Assembly: GCF_024519455.1 (NCBI RefSeq)
Contig: NZ_JALJRY010000039.1
Span: 1-64,000 of the forward strand
Direction of reading: 5' to 3'
From: Streptomyces sp. STR69
Lineage (GTDB): Bacteria; Actinomycetota; Actinomycetes; Streptomycetales; Streptomycetaceae
Length of the DNA stretch: 64,000 nucleotides
In this document: positions 43,528 through 52,829 of the stretch, one piece after another
Layout: the number at the start of each line of letters is the position of its first letter
Numbering within the stretch: the first letter of the stretch is position 1
The notes under the pieces: model-generated
What the model was told of the DNA's origin: nothing
What the model saw: only the letters and a program-made list of their open reading frames with translations
Databases searched by the model: none
Program-made: the position numbers and the translations under genes

Positions 43528-43809
43528 TCACGTCACCTTGACGGTGACGGTCGGGGAGTAGGTCGTGCCGGCCGCGATCCGCAGGTGTTCCTGGCCCTTG
43601 GTGTTGAGCTTCGCGGTGAGCGAGTAGCTGCTGCCGTTCTTGACCGTGCTCTTGTCGGCCTTGACGGTGATCGAGCCCATCGCGCTCGGGCTCGCCTTCG
43701 GACTCGGGGACGCGGCGAAGGCGCTCGCCGTCCCGGCCGACAGCAGGGCGAGACTCAGGGCACCGGCGGCGATCGTACGGGTGCCGCGACCGTGGAGTGT
43801 GACGCGCAC
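43528..43809 (-). CDS. Small secreted protein of unknown function
   Basis: A 93-residue protein with a signal peptide (IAAGALSLALLSAGTASAFA) and a mature part of about 60 residues that looks like a single beta-sandwich strand set (GSITVKADKSTVKNGSSYSL to TYSPTVTVKVT). The GTG start follows a GAGAGGAG site. Similar small Ig-like secreted proteins are common in Streptomyces; no function is evident. Confidence 0.75.
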   Translation of the reverse strand: MRVTLHGRGTRTIAAGALSLALLSAGTASAFAASPSPKASPSAMGSITVKADKSTVKNGSSYSLTAKLNTKGQEHLRIAAGTTYSPTVTVKVT

Positions 43810-43884
43810 GGGGGACTCCTCTCGTCCGGCTGATCACGCCCGTCCATGCTCACGCCGGTCGGCCGCGGCGGCGAGTCGGGACGG

Positions 43885-45018
43885 TCAGTGCCCCGCCGCG
43901 CACTCCCAGAACTCCCGCATCAGCCCCATCGGTGTCGGGCCCGTCATCGCCACCTGGGTCAGCAGGACGGTGACCGTGCCCATGGGCGGGACGATGTGGG
44001 CCGTGGTGCCGGTGCCGCCGATCCAGCCGTAGCGGCCGGGGACGTTCCACGGGTCGATCGGGGCGACGTCGACCTGGCCGCCGTAGCCCCAGCCCTGGCC
44101 CTCCAGGAAGAGGGTCGCGGCCTCGCGCTGGGCGGCGGTGAGGTGGTTCGTGGTCATGCGGCTCACCGAGGTGGGGGTGAGGAGTCCCTGCCCGTCGGCC
44201 AGCAGCATGCGGGCGAAGGCCAGCCAGTCGTCGGCCGTGGAGACCAGGCCCCCGCCGCCCGAGGGGAAGCGCGGCAGGCTGCTGTAGTCGCCGTCCGGGG
44301 TGTCCGTCATACGCAGGGTGCCGTCCTCGGCCGGGGCGTAGGACGAGGTGAAGCGGTCTTGTTTCGACGCCGGTACCTCGAAGCCGGTGTCCCGCATGCC
44401 CAGCGGTTCGAAGATCCGCTCCGCCAGGAAGTCGGGGAGAGCGCGGCCCGACACCCGGGCGGCCAGGATGCCCTGGAGGGCGGACGAGGTGCCGTAGAGC
44501 CAGGCCTCGCCCGGCTGGTGCAGCATCGGCACCTGGGCGAGTTGGCCCAGCCAGGTGTCCGGGTCCGGCCAGTCGCCGAAGGGGCGGCTGTGGTCCTGGA
44601 TCGCGAACAGGGACCGCGCGGCGGGCAGCGCGAAGTCGGACGGGAGACCCCAGCCGGTGCGGAAGCTGAGCAGGTCCTCGACGGTGACCTGGCGGTCGGC
44701 CGGCACGACGTCGTCGACGGGGCTCGTGGGGGTGCGGACCACCACGGGCTTCGCGAGCTCCGGGAGCCACTCGGCCACCGGGTCGTCGAGCCCGATCCGG
44801 CCCTCGTCCACCAGCGTCAGCAGCGCCGCCGCCGTGATCGGCTTGGTGATCGACGCGATCCGGAAGATCGAGTCCCGGGCCATCGGGGCGGTGCCCTCGG
44901 CGTCGACGGAGCCGACGGCCACCACCTCGACGTCGTCGCCGCGGGCCACCAGGCCCACCGCCCCCGGCACGGTGCCGTCGTCGACGCGTTGCCGCAGGGT
45001 GTCGTGGAGAGAGCTCAT
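43885..45018 (-). CDS. Serine beta-lactamase-like hydrolase
   Basis: A 377-residue class C beta-lactamase/DD-peptidase-fold enzyme. The nucleophile motif SITK is at 57-60 and the Tyr motif is in AWLYGTSSALQ. There is no signal peptide, so it is probably a cytosolic esterase of the EstB type, not a true lactamase. Its start (ATG 45018) has a GGAAGG site. An inverted repeat at 45041-45068 just upstream is a likely operator. Confidence 0.88.
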   Translation of the reverse strand: MSSLHDTLRQRVDDGTVPGAVGLVARGDDVEVVAVGSVDAEGTAPMARDSIFRIASITKPITAAALLTLVDEGRIGLDDPVAEWLPELAKPVVVRTPTSPVDDVVPADRQVTVEDLLSFRTGWGLPSDFALPAARSLFAIQDHSRPFGDWPDPDTWLGQLAQVPMLHQPGEAWLYGTSSALQGILAARVSGRALPDFLAERIFEPLGMRDTGFEVPASKQDRFTSSYAPAEDGTLRMTDTPDGDYSSLPRFPSGGGGLVSTADDWLAFARMLLADGQGLLTPTSVSRMTTNHLTAAQREAATLFLEGQGWGYGGQVDVAPIDPWNVPGRYGWIGGTGTTAHIVPPMGTVTVLLTQVAMTGPTPMGLMREFWECAAGH

Positions 45019-45040
45019 CGGTCGGCCTTCCGGTCCGGGG

Positions 45041-45068
45041 AGTCGTATCGAATACGTCGGATACGACT
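45041..45068. promoter_or_regulatory. Inverted repeat upstream of the beta-lactamase-like gene
   Basis: AGTCGTATC (45041-45049) and GATACGACT (45060-45068) are perfect 9-bp arms with a 10-base spacer that itself extends CGTATcgaATACG. The site lies 23 bases before the ATG and is a plausible repressor-binding site; no regulator gene is adjacent. Confidence 0.5.
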
Positions 45069-45099
45069 CTCCCCGCCTCACGAACTCATCGCTCCCCGG

Positions 45100-45306
45100 T
45101 CAGCCGCCGGACGGATCCACCGTCGCCTGGTGCTCCTCGGCCAGATGTTCCTCCGCCTTCAGCCAGGGCAGGAACTGCGCGCTCTTCTTCCAGCCGCAGG
45201 TGTCGCACACGATCGTGCGCTGCGCGCCCTTGCGCTGCACGCGGACGACATGTTCCCGCCCGTGCTGGTCCCAGCGGCTCACCTTGCTCGTGTTGATCTG
45301 CAACAT
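45100..45306 (-). CDS. Small CxxC protein of unknown function
   Basis: A 68-residue cytosolic protein with one zinc-knuckle-like pair (IVCDTCGWKKSAQFLPWLKA) and a histidine-containing helix (EEHLAEEHQATVD) that could complete a CCHH site. GGAGG precedes the ATG. Homologues are common small orphan genes in Streptomyces; the function is unknown. Confidence 0.72.
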   Translation of the reverse strand: MLQINTSKVSRWDQHGREHVVRVQRKGAQRTIVCDTCGWKKSAQFLPWLKAEEHLAEEHQATVDPSGG

Positions 45307-45428
45307 GCGCCTCGCCTCCGCTCAGGAGTGTCCGGCAAGGAGTGTGCAGCAAGACCAACATCAACGGGGCGCAATTCACGTCGAGTTGTCCAAGCTGTGA
45401 ACATGCCATCCGGCGACTGGTCCGGCCG

Positions 45429-46856
45429 TCAGCCGATCGTGCGCGGCAGCCGCAGGCTGAGCAGCCCGGTCAGCACCACACCCGCCAGCTGCACCAACAG
45501 CGTGGTCACCAGGGCGTCCCGCATGCCCATGCCCGGGATCAGCGACAGGAAGAGCGTGCCGAGCGTGGCCACGCCCAGCGCCAGCGCCGACTGCTGGGTG
45601 GTCACCATCACGCCGGCGCCCACACCGGCCCTGGCCGGCGGCACCTCGGACAGCACGATCCGGAAGATGATGGGCAGTTGGAGCGCCTGACCGGCACCGG
45701 CGACCGCCATCCCCGGGAGCAGTTCGACGAAGCCGAGGTCCGGCCAGGAGCGCCACGCGGCCAGCACGATCAGCCCCACGCCCACCCCCTGCACGACCGA
45801 CCCCACCGCCACGACCCGGGTGCCGTACCGGGTCACCAGGCGCGGCCCGGCCAGCGAGACGAGGAAGAAGGCCACGGCCATCGGGGCGAGCGCCAGGCCC
45901 GCCGCGACCGGGCCCAGGTCGGCGCCGCGCTGCAGCCCCACCGCGATCACGAACATGAACCCGGAGAAGCCGATCGACAGCGGCAGGATGATCGTCAATC
46001 CGCGCCGCAGCGAGGTCAGCGCCAGCAGACTCGGCGGCACCAGCGGCGTACGGCCCTGCCGGTCCGCCCTGCGCTCCACGGCGTAGAACGCGGACACGAT
46101 CCCCGGGAACGCGGCCAGCGACAGCCACGTCCACAGCGGCCAGCCCGCCGCCCGGCCCTCGGTCAGCGGCACCAGCAGCGCCAGCAGGGACGCGGCGAGC
46201 AGGAAGGTGCCGGGCACGTCCACCGGCTCCGGGTGCTGGGAACGCGTCTCCGGTACGACCTTGGCGGCCAGCACCAGACCGACGACGACCACCGGCACGT
46301 TCACCAGGAACACCGCGCGCCAGCCGGTACCGGCTATGTCGGCGGCGACCAGGACCCCGCCGAGGATCTGGCCCGCCACCATGGCGAGCCCGGCCGTCGC
46401 CCCGTACAGGCCCATCGCCTTGGCGCGGCGCGGGCCCTGGGTGGCGGACTGGATGGTGGCGAGGACCTGCGGGAGCATCGCGGCGGAGGCGGCGCCCTGC
46501 GCGATCCGCGCGGCGACCAGCGTCCAGGCGGTGGGCGCGAGCCCGCAGGCCAGCGAGGTCACGCCGAACGCGGCCATGCCGCCGAGGAAGAGCCGGCGGC
46601 GGCCGAACAGGTCGCCGAGCCGGCCGCCGAGGACGAGCAGCACGGCGTACGAGACTCCGTAGCCGGCGACGACGAGTTCGAGGACCGCCTCGCTCGCCGA
46701 GAGGTCCCTGCCGATGGTCGGCAGGGCCACGTTGACGATGAAGAAGTCGATGAGGGGCAGCGCCGCGGCCAGCAGCACCGTGAACAGTCCGAGGCCGCCG
46801 AGCACGGGTGGCGCCGCCGGGGATCGGACGGTGCGGGAAGTGATGGTTTCGGTCAC
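45429..46856 (-). CDS. MFS drug exporter, DHA2 (14-helix) type
   Basis: A 475-residue inner-membrane proton antiporter. The first helix motif FFIVNVALPTIGRDL, motif A LGGRLGDLFGRRRLFLGG and motif C around GATAGLAMVAGQILGGVLVA mark the DHA2 family. GTG 46856 is chosen as the start (MTETITSRT); sequence further 5' belongs to the divergent promoter. It faces an MmyB-type regulator across a set of repeated operator-like sites, so it is probably repressed by it. Confidence 0.92.
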   Translation of the reverse strand: MTETITSRTVRSPAAPPVLGGLGLFTVLLAAALPLIDFFIVNVALPTIGRDLSASEAVLELVVAGYGVSYAVLLVLGGRLGDLFGRRRLFLGGMAAFGVTSLACGLAPTAWTLVAARIAQGAASAAMLPQVLATIQSATQGPRRAKAMGLYGATAGLAMVAGQILGGVLVAADIAGTGWRAVFLVNVPVVVVGLVLAAKVVPETRSQHPEPVDVPGTFLLAASLLALLVPLTEGRAAGWPLWTWLSLAAFPGIVSAFYAVERRADRQGRTPLVPPSLLALTSLRRGLTIILPLSIGFSGFMFVIAVGLQRGADLGPVAAGLALAPMAVAFFLVSLAGPRLVTRYGTRVVAVGSVVQGVGVGLIVLAAWRSWPDLGFVELLPGMAVAGAGQALQLPIIFRIVLSEVPPARAGVGAGVMVTTQQSALALGVATLGTLFLSLIPGMGMRDALVTTLLVQLAGVVLTGLLSLRLPRTIG

Positions 46857-46883
46857 GCCGACGAGCCTGCGCCTCTCGGCAGA

Positions 46884-46925
46884 CTGGTACCAGAGTGTCC
46901 TTATCCTGGTAGCAGGACTACCTGG
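46884..46925. promoter_or_regulatory. Operator repeats between MFS exporter and MmyB-type regulator
   Basis: CTGGTACCAG (46884-46893) is a perfect palindrome. A near copy CTGGTAGCAG (46906-46915) starts 22 bp later, two helical turns away. CCTGGTAG (46905-46912) and CTACCTGG (46918-46925) form an imperfect inverted repeat. The spacing suits cooperative repressor binding. Confidence 0.55.
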
Positions 46926-46957
46926 AAACAGGGTCCGCGCGGCGGCAGACTGGGGTG

Positions 46958-47854
46958 ATGACGACCATGGCACAGGAGACGGTGACAGCGACAGGGGCGG
47001 CGCGCACGGCGGCTCCGCAGACCGCGTCGACGGTCCGGCGCCATGAACTCGCCGCGTTCCTGCGCCACCGCCGCGAGCACATCGCCCCCGAGCAGGTCGG
47101 CCTGCCGCGCGGCACCCGCCGCCGTACGCCAGGGCTGCGCCGCGAGGAGGTCGCGCAGCTCGCCGCGGTCGGCGTCACCTGGTACACGTGGCTCGAACAG
47201 GCCCGGGACATCCAGGTCTCCGTGCAGGTCCTCGACGCGCTGGCCCGCACCCTGCTGCTCGACCGCAGCGAGCGCAGCCACCTGTTCCAGCTGGCCGACG
47301 CGATCGATCCGCAGCCGGCCGCAGACTGCCCGGTGGTGACCCCCGCCCTCCAGTCGATGCTGGACCAGCTCGACCCCATCCCGGCCTGCCTCCAGAACGC
47401 CCGGTACGACATCCTCGCCTACAACCGCACCTACGGGATGCTGCTGTGCGACATGGACGCGGTGCCGCCCGAGGACCGCAACTGCATGATCCTCTCCTAC
47501 ACGCACGAGGAGTGGCGGTCCTCGATCGTGCACCTGGAGAAGAGCCAGCGGCTCATGGCCGCCCGCTTCCGGGGCTCGATGGCCGACCATCTCGCCGACC
47601 CCACCTGGAAGACCCTGCTCAAGCGGCTGCACACGTCCCCCGAGTTCTGCGAGGTCTGGGACCGCCACGAGGTGCTGGGCGCCAGCCCCCGCCGCAAGGA
47701 GTTCCGCAACTCCCACGTCGGCCGTCTCACGGTCGACCACACCGACCTGTGGCTCGGTCCTTCGAGGGGGCCGCGGATGGTGACGTACGCACCGGCGGAC
47801 GAGGAGTCGAGGGCGAGACTGGAGCGCCTGCACGCAATAGCTCAGGCAAGGTGA
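46958..47854 (+). CDS. XRE-family regulator with MmyB-like ligand domain
   Basis: A 298-residue regulator. An N-terminal helix-turn-helix (LAAFLRHRREHIAPEQVGLP, RTPGLRREEVAQLAAVGVTW, YTWLEQARDI) is followed by an MmyB-like PAS-type domain (RYDILAYNRTYGMLLCDMDA ... RSSIVHLEKSQRLMAARFRG). The family binds fatty acids or other hydrophobic ligands and often controls an adjacent exporter. ATG 46958 is given; GTG 46955 is adjacent. CAGACT lies six bases before the ATG, and there is no ribosome site. It is divergent from the MFS gene. Confidence 0.92.
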   Translation: MTTMAQETVTATGAARTAAPQTASTVRRHELAAFLRHRREHIAPEQVGLPRGTRRRTPGLRREEVAQLAAVGVTWYTWLEQARDIQVSVQVLDALARTLLLDRSERSHLFQLADAIDPQPAADCPVVTPALQSMLDQLDPIPACLQNARYDILAYNRTYGMLLCDMDAVPPEDRNCMILSYTHEEWRSSIVHLEKSQRLMAARFRGSMADHLADPTWKTLLKRLHTSPEFCEVWDRHEVLGASPRRKEFRNSHVGRLTVDHTDLWLGPSRGPRMVTYAPADEESRARLERLHAIAQAR

Positions 47855-47881
47855 GTCACCCAGGCACCCGCACCCGCTCAA

Positions 47882-49327
47882 CTACGCGCTGATCCCCGCC
47901 GCTTCGCGCACTTCGACAGACGACAACTTGTCAGCCGTACGCTCAGCGGTCCGCCGAGCCCAAGCCCCGCTGGTCACAGCCCCCAGCACCAGCACGGCCA
48001 GCCCGCACGCCACGAGAATCCACCACCCGGGCCGCGCCGCCGACACGAACGTGTCCTTGTACGACGACGATCCCACCCCGGAGGCCAGCACCGCGCCGAC
48101 CACCGCGACCCCGAGGGTCTGACCCAGCTGCCGGCTTGTGGAGGCGACGGCCGCCGCGACCCCCGCCTGGGCCCGCGGCATCCCGGACACCGCCGTATTC
48201 GTGATCGGCGCGTTCACGAACCCGAAGCCGATGCCGAACAGCAAGTACCCGATGAACCGGGTGACGTTGGACGTCTCCGCCTCGAACCCGGCGAACAGCA
48301 GCGCGCTCACGGTCATCGCGGAACCCGCGATCAGGAGGGGTATTCGCGGCCCCCGACTGCCCACCAGTCGCCCGGAGATCGGCGCGCACAGGAACGTCGG
48401 CACCGCCATCGGCAGCATCCACAGTCCGGCGTGCAGCGCGTCCAGACCGACCACGTTCTGCAGATACAGCGTGGACAGGAACAGGAAGCCGCCCAGCGCC
48501 GAGAACGCGCTGATCGCGATCACCGTGGCCCCGCTGAACGGCGCGGAGCGGAAGAAGCGCAGGTCGATGAGGGGTTCGTCGCGGCGCGGCTCGTACCAGA
48601 GGAGCCCGGCGAGGGCGACCAGCGCGAGGATCGCGAAGGGCAGGATCGAGGTGAACCCGGAGCTGGGCGCCTCGATGATCGCGTACGTCAGCGAGCCGAA
48701 CAGGGCGATCACCAGGAGCTGGCCGACCGGGTCGGGACGGCGGGCCTTGGGTGCGCGTGACTCGGGGATGAACCGCAGGGTGAGCAGCAGCGCGGCGACG
48801 CCCACCGGCAGGTTGATCCAGAAGATCGAGCGCCAGCCGACCGAGTCCACGAGCAGCCCGCCGATCAGCGGTCCTGCGGCCATCGATATACCGACGACCG
48901 CACCCCACACGCCGATCGCCCGGGCGCGCTCGCGCGGCTCGGTGAAGGTGTTGGTGATGATCGACATGGCGACCGGGTTGAGCATCGAGCCGCCGACCGC
49001 CTGGATCATGCGGAACCAGATCAGCGCGTTCAGGTCGGGCGCGAGCGAGCAGAGCAGCGAGCCGAGGCTGAAGACCACCAGGCCGACGATGAAGACCCGC
49101 TTGCGGCCGATCCGGTCGGCGGTGGAGCCCGCCAGCATCAACAGGGAGGCGAGGACCAGGGTGTAGGCGTCGATCGTCCACTGCAGCCCGGAGGTCGACG
49201 CGTGCAGATCGGTCTGCATCGCGGGCAGGGCGACGTTCAGGATGGTGACGTCCAGGCTCACGATCAGCAGACTCATGCAGCAGATCGCGAGCACCAGCAT
49301 GCGGCGGCGGTGGCTGAGCTCGGGCAT
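47882..49327 (-). CDS. MFS drug exporter, DHA2 (EmrB/QacA) type
   Basis: A 481-residue, 14-helix proton antiporter. Motif D1-like SLLIVSLDVTILNVALPAMQ, motif A LAGSTADRIGRKRVFIVGLV and motif C GISMAAGPLIGGLLVDSVGW are all intact. ATG 49327 (MPELSHRRR) is preferred over ATG 49336 because TACGAT lies seven bases upstream, giving a leaderless transcript. It is convergent with the MmyB-type gene and divergent from dusB. Confidence 0.92.
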   Translation of the reverse strand: MPELSHRRRMLVLAICCMSLLIVSLDVTILNVALPAMQTDLHASTSGLQWTIDAYTLVLASLLMLAGSTADRIGRKRVFIVGLVVFSLGSLLCSLAPDLNALIWFRMIQAVGGSMLNPVAMSIITNTFTEPRERARAIGVWGAVVGISMAAGPLIGGLLVDSVGWRSIFWINLPVGVAALLLTLRFIPESRAPKARRPDPVGQLLVIALFGSLTYAIIEAPSSGFTSILPFAILALVALAGLLWYEPRRDEPLIDLRFFRSAPFSGATVIAISAFSALGGFLFLSTLYLQNVVGLDALHAGLWMLPMAVPTFLCAPISGRLVGSRGPRIPLLIAGSAMTVSALLFAGFEAETSNVTRFIGYLLFGIGFGFVNAPITNTAVSGMPRAQAGVAAAVASTSRQLGQTLGVAVVGAVLASGVGSSSYKDTFVSAARPGWWILVACGLAVLVLGAVTSGAWARRTAERTADKLSSVEVREAAGISA

Positions 49328-49334
49328 GCGAACC

Positions 49335-49364
49335 ATCGTACGCGAAACTCGATAGTGCGTCTAA
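49335..49364 (-). promoter_or_regulatory. Leaderless promoter of the MFS exporter
   Basis: On the minus strand TTAGAC (complement 49359-49364) and TACGAT (complement 49335-49340) are separated by 18 bp; the ATG begins seven bases after the -10 box. Confidence 0.6.
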
Positions 49365-49425
49365 CTAATGACCGCTACATGATCTCCGGCCACGGGCACC
49401 GGAAGCCGTGCGCCACAATGGAGCA

Positions 49426-50616
49426 ATGTCCACGCCCGTGTCCCTGCCCGCGCCCCCGGCCGTGTCGCCCTTGCAGATCGGCCCGCACACCGTCTCGCCG
49501 CCCGTCGTCCTGGCCCCCATGGCCGGGATCACCAACGCGCCCTTCCGCACCCTGTGCAGGGAGTTCAGCGGAGGCAAAGGCCTGTTCGTCAGCGAGATGA
49601 TCACGACCCGGGCGCTGGTCGAGCGCAACGAGAAGACCATGCAGCTGGTCCACTTCGACGCGACCGAGAAGCCGCGCTCGATCCAGCTGTACGGCGTGGA
49701 CCCGGTGACCGTCGGCAAGGCCGTCCGCATGATCGCGGAGGAGGACCTCGCCGACCACATCGACCTCAACTTCGGCTGCCCGGTGCCGAAGGTCACCCGC
49801 AAGGGCGGCGGCTCCGCGCTGCCGTACAAGCGGAACCTGCTGCGGGCGATCCTCAAGGAGGCCGTCAGCGGGGCCGGGGACCTGCCCGTCACCATGAAGA
49901 TGCGCAAGGGCATCGACGACGACCACATCACCTTCCTCGACGCCGGCCGCATCGCCGTCGAGGAGGGCGTCACCTCCATCGCCCTGCACGGCCGCACCGC
50001 CGCCCAGCACTACGGCGGCACCGCCGACTGGGACGCCATTGCCCGGCTGAAGGAGCATGTGCCGGAGATCCCCGTGCTCGGCAACGGCGACATCTGGTCC
50101 GCGCAGGACGCGGTGCGGATGGTGCGGGAGACCGGGTGCGACGGGGTCGTGGTCGGCCGCGGCTGCCTGGGGCGGCCGTGGCTGTTCGCGGACCTCGTGG
50201 CGGCCTTCGAGGGGCGTGAACAGGCCCGTGCCGGAGGCACTGATGGATGCAGTCTGAAGCCGTCGTTGCGCGAGGTCGCCGACATCATGGTGCGGCACGC
50301 GACACTGCTGGGGGAGTGGATCGGGGACGAGGCGCGCGGAGTCATCGACTTCCGCAAGCACGTCGCCTGGTACCTGAAGGGCTTCGCGGTCGGCAGCGAG
50401 ATGCGCAAGCGCCTCGCCATCACGTCCTCGCTGGACGAACTCCGGTCCGGCCTCGACGAGTTGGACCTCGACCAGCCCTGGCCCACAGGCGCGGACGGGC
50501 CCCGCGGCCGTACGTCGGGCAACAACAGGGTGGTGCTGCCCGACGGTTGGCTGAAGGACCCGTACGACTGCGCGGGGATCGGTGAGGATGCCGAACTCGA
50601 CACCTCCGGCGGCTAG
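49426..50616 (+). CDS. dusB: tRNA dihydrouridine synthase
   Basis: A 396-residue FMN enzyme that reduces uridine to dihydrouridine in tRNA D-loops. The flavin barrel begins PPVVLAPMAGITNAPFRTLC, with the catalytic cysteine in HIDLNFGCPVPKVTRKGGGS and the FMN phosphate site around GNGDIWSAQDAV and GRGCLGRPWLF. The C-terminal helical tRNA-binding domain follows. A short insertion (EQARAGGTDGCSLK, near 50215-50260) between barrel and helical domain is unusual. No ribosome site precedes the ATG. It is convergent with the sulfatase gene, overlapping by three bases. Confidence 0.95.
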   Translation: MSTPVSLPAPPAVSPLQIGPHTVSPPVVLAPMAGITNAPFRTLCREFSGGKGLFVSEMITTRALVERNEKTMQLVHFDATEKPRSIQLYGVDPVTVGKAVRMIAEEDLADHIDLNFGCPVPKVTRKGGGSALPYKRNLLRAILKEAVSGAGDLPVTMKMRKGIDDDHITFLDAGRIAVEEGVTSIALHGRTAAQHYGGTADWDAIARLKEHVPEIPVLGNGDIWSAQDAVRMVRETGCDGVVVGRGCLGRPWLFADLVAAFEGREQARAGGTDGCSLKPSLREVADIMVRHATLLGEWIGDEARGVIDFRKHVAWYLKGFAVGSEMRKRLAITSSLDELRSGLDELDLDQPWPTGADGPRGRTSGNNRVVLPDGWLKDPYDCAGIGEDAELDTSGG

Positions 50617-52829
50617 TTGGTCTTCGGGTGGGGCGTCGAGCCGTATGCCGTGAGGAACTTGTCGCGGAAGGCGCTCATCTTCCACACCGGGGCGTCGTGC
50701 GCGGGGCGCAGGCCGTCCGTCCAGTTCCAACTGTCGATCTTCGCAAGGACCTTGGGGTCCTTGGCGACGATCGAGATCGGCACGTCACGGCTGGCGTGGT
50801 TGCCGCTGACGCGGGCGATCGGCTGGTGGTCGCCGAGGAAGACCAGCACGGTGTTGTCGTTGCCGTAGCGCTCCAGCCACTGGGTGAGGGAGTTCACCGA
50901 GTACTGGATCGACTTGCCGTACTCCTGGCGGGACTTGGTGGTGTCGGCGATGACGTCGGAGGCCTTGTTGCCGGCCTTCTCGATCGCGTCGAAGATCGAA
51001 CCGTTGCCCAGCTGGTCCCACGGGACGAGCTTCGGGATCGGCGCCCACGGCTGGTGGCTCGACGTCAGGATGATCATCGACATCAGCGACTTGCCGTCGG
51101 TCCGCGGCTTGCTGTGCACCTGCTTCTGGAACTGCTCCAGGGCGTACTGGTCGGGCATCGTCGACCAGCTGAACTTCGGTCCCTTGTAGCCCAGTTGGAA
51201 GGCGTTGTAGACCTTGTCGAGGCCGTAGAAGCTCTGCTCGGGCCAGCCCTTCTGCACGCCCGGCATCACGCCGACCGTGTCGAAGTCGCCGGTCTTCTTG
51301 AAGGCGTCGGTCAGGCTCAGGTGGTCGCTGGCCATCACCGTGCGGTAGCGCTGCTGGTTGTTGACCCACAGCCCGGACATGGTGGTGGAGTGGCCGAGCC
51401 AGCTGCTGCCGCCGTAGGTCGCCGAGGTCAGCCAGCCGCTCTTCGCGGCGAAGCCCGCCTTCGACAGGGCCTTGGTGTCGGCGGCCAGGGTCTCGTCGAC
51501 ACCGGGCGCCATGATCGGGTCCTCGATCGCGCTACGGCCGTAGCTCTCGATGAAGGTGAAGATCATGTCCTTGCCGCGCAGGTCCGGGACGAGCTGGCTG
51601 CCCGGGGTGTTGCCGAAGGCGTCGACCTTGGCGACCTTCTTGAACTCCGCCTCGTCGCGCAGGGTGTTGCGGATCGCCACGGTGCGGAGCTTGAGGATCG
51701 CGGCGGTGTGGTCGGCGGCGAGCGGCACGTCGGCGACCTGGAGGCCGAAGGCCGTGCAGGTGATCCACACGGTGCCCGCGATCAGCGCGCCCCGGGACGC
51801 CCCTGCCTTGTGGGCGGCCAGCAGGTTGCTGAGCCGGACCGTGGCCAGCGCGACCAGGACGATCAGCAGCAGGACGAAGAGGATGACACCGACCGTGACG
51901 GCGGAGGTGACCGTCCCGCCGAGCGTGTCCACGAGATAGCCGCGGGCGTCGGCGAACAGGCTCCAGTCCAGGACGACGTTGAAGCCCCGGCCCAGGTATT
52001 CGTTGAAGCCCATGTCGAGCATGTTCAGGATCGCCACGACGGCGGTCAGCGCACCGGAGAACGCCGCCAGCACGATCCGCGGCCGGCGCGGCAGGCTCAT
52101 CAGGACGGCGGCCCCCATGATCGCCTCGGCCGGCAGCCGCATGAACTCGGTGGGCTTCAGGCTGTTCAGCGTCGTCGGCATCAGCAGACACACGTAGACG
52201 ACGGCGGCGGCGAGCACGGTGACGGTCCAGGAGGCGACGCGAGCGGCGACGGGGTGCTTCTCCCGCCAGCTCCGCAGCCGCCGCCGCAGGCCCAGCCGAC
52301 TGCTCCAGGTGCGGGGGCCCGGTCGGGTGGGGCGGGGGGTGCTGTCCGAAGCGGGGGTTTCGGGGTCGGGGGTGACTCCGGGGGCGTCGGCGTCGGCCTC
52401 GGCATCCGTGACGGGCGAGCCGACGGGCGAGCCGCTGGCGTCGGCCTCGGCGCCGGAGTCCGCGGTGGCCTCCTCGGCGGCTTCGGCGACCACGGCTTCG
52501 GAGTCGGGGTCCTCGGAGCCGTCGGCGTCGGTGCCCGCGTCGGCGTCGGCGGCATCCGTGTTCTCGGCCGACTCGGGCTCCGCCGCCTCGGACCCGGTTT
52601 CGGACGTGGCCTCCGCCGGGGCCTCGTCCGGAGTTTCTACGAGTGTCTCGGCCCCGCTCTCGGTCTCGTCCCCGGCGTCGGTCGGTATCGCTGTCGCGTC
52701 GCCCGGTGCCGGTTCCGTGTCGGCGTTGACGTCGTTGGTGACGTCGCTGTCGATGTCCGGCGGCCGTACCTCGCCATCGGCTGCCCCGGCCGTGTTCGGT
52801 GACTTGCGCGTGCTCGTGTGCTGAGGCAA
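50613..52829 (-). CDS. Membrane sulfatase, LTA-synthase-like
   Basis: A protein of about 738 residues. The first 175 are a cytosolic low-complexity region very rich in Glu, Asp, Ala, Thr and Ser. Five transmembrane helices follow (from VASWTVTVLAAAVVYVCLLM), then an extracytoplasmic alkaline-phosphatase-fold domain with the catalytic Thr region (GHSTTMSGLW), TFIESYGRSA and VLVFLGDHQPIAR. This resembles LtaS-type phosphoglycerol transferases, though Streptomyces wall polymers differ and the substrate is unknown. I place the start at TTG 52829 because GGAAGGA lies eight bases upstream and codons before it lose GC bias; ATG 52901 is in frame. Confidence 0.85.
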   Translation of the reverse strand: MPQHTSTRKSPNTAGAADGEVRPPDIDSDVTNDVNADTEPAPGDATAIPTDAGDETESGAETLVETPDEAPAEATSETGSEAAEPESAENTDAADADAGTDADGSEDPDSEAVVAEAAEEATADSGAEADASGSPVGSPVTDAEADADAPGVTPDPETPASDSTPRPTRPGPRTWSSRLGLRRRLRSWREKHPVAARVASWTVTVLAAAVVYVCLLMPTTLNSLKPTEFMRLPAEAIMGAAVLMSLPRRPRIVLAAFSGALTAVVAILNMLDMGFNEYLGRGFNVVLDWSLFADARGYLVDTLGGTVTSAVTVGVILFVLLLIVLVALATVRLSNLLAAHKAGASRGALIAGTVWITCTAFGLQVADVPLAADHTAAILKLRTVAIRNTLRDEAEFKKVAKVDAFGNTPGSQLVPDLRGKDMIFTFIESYGRSAIEDPIMAPGVDETLAADTKALSKAGFAAKSGWLTSATYGGSSWLGHSTTMSGLWVNNQQRYRTVMASDHLSLTDAFKKTGDFDTVGVMPGVQKGWPEQSFYGLDKVYNAFQLGYKGPKFSWSTMPDQYALEQFQKQVHSKPRTDGKSLMSMIILTSSHQPWAPIPKLVPWDQLGNGSIFDAIEKAGNKASDVIADTTKSRQEYGKSIQYSVNSLTQWLERYGNDNTVLVFLGDHQPIARVSGNHASRDVPISIVAKDPKVLAKIDSWNWTDGLRPAHDAPVWKMSAFRDKFLTAYGSTPHPKTN

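Noticed and set aside
43885..45018. Antibiotic-resistance beta-lactamase
   Set aside because: The SxxK motif is present but there is no signal peptide and the Tyr motif is YGT rather than YAN; a cytosolic esterase is more likely.
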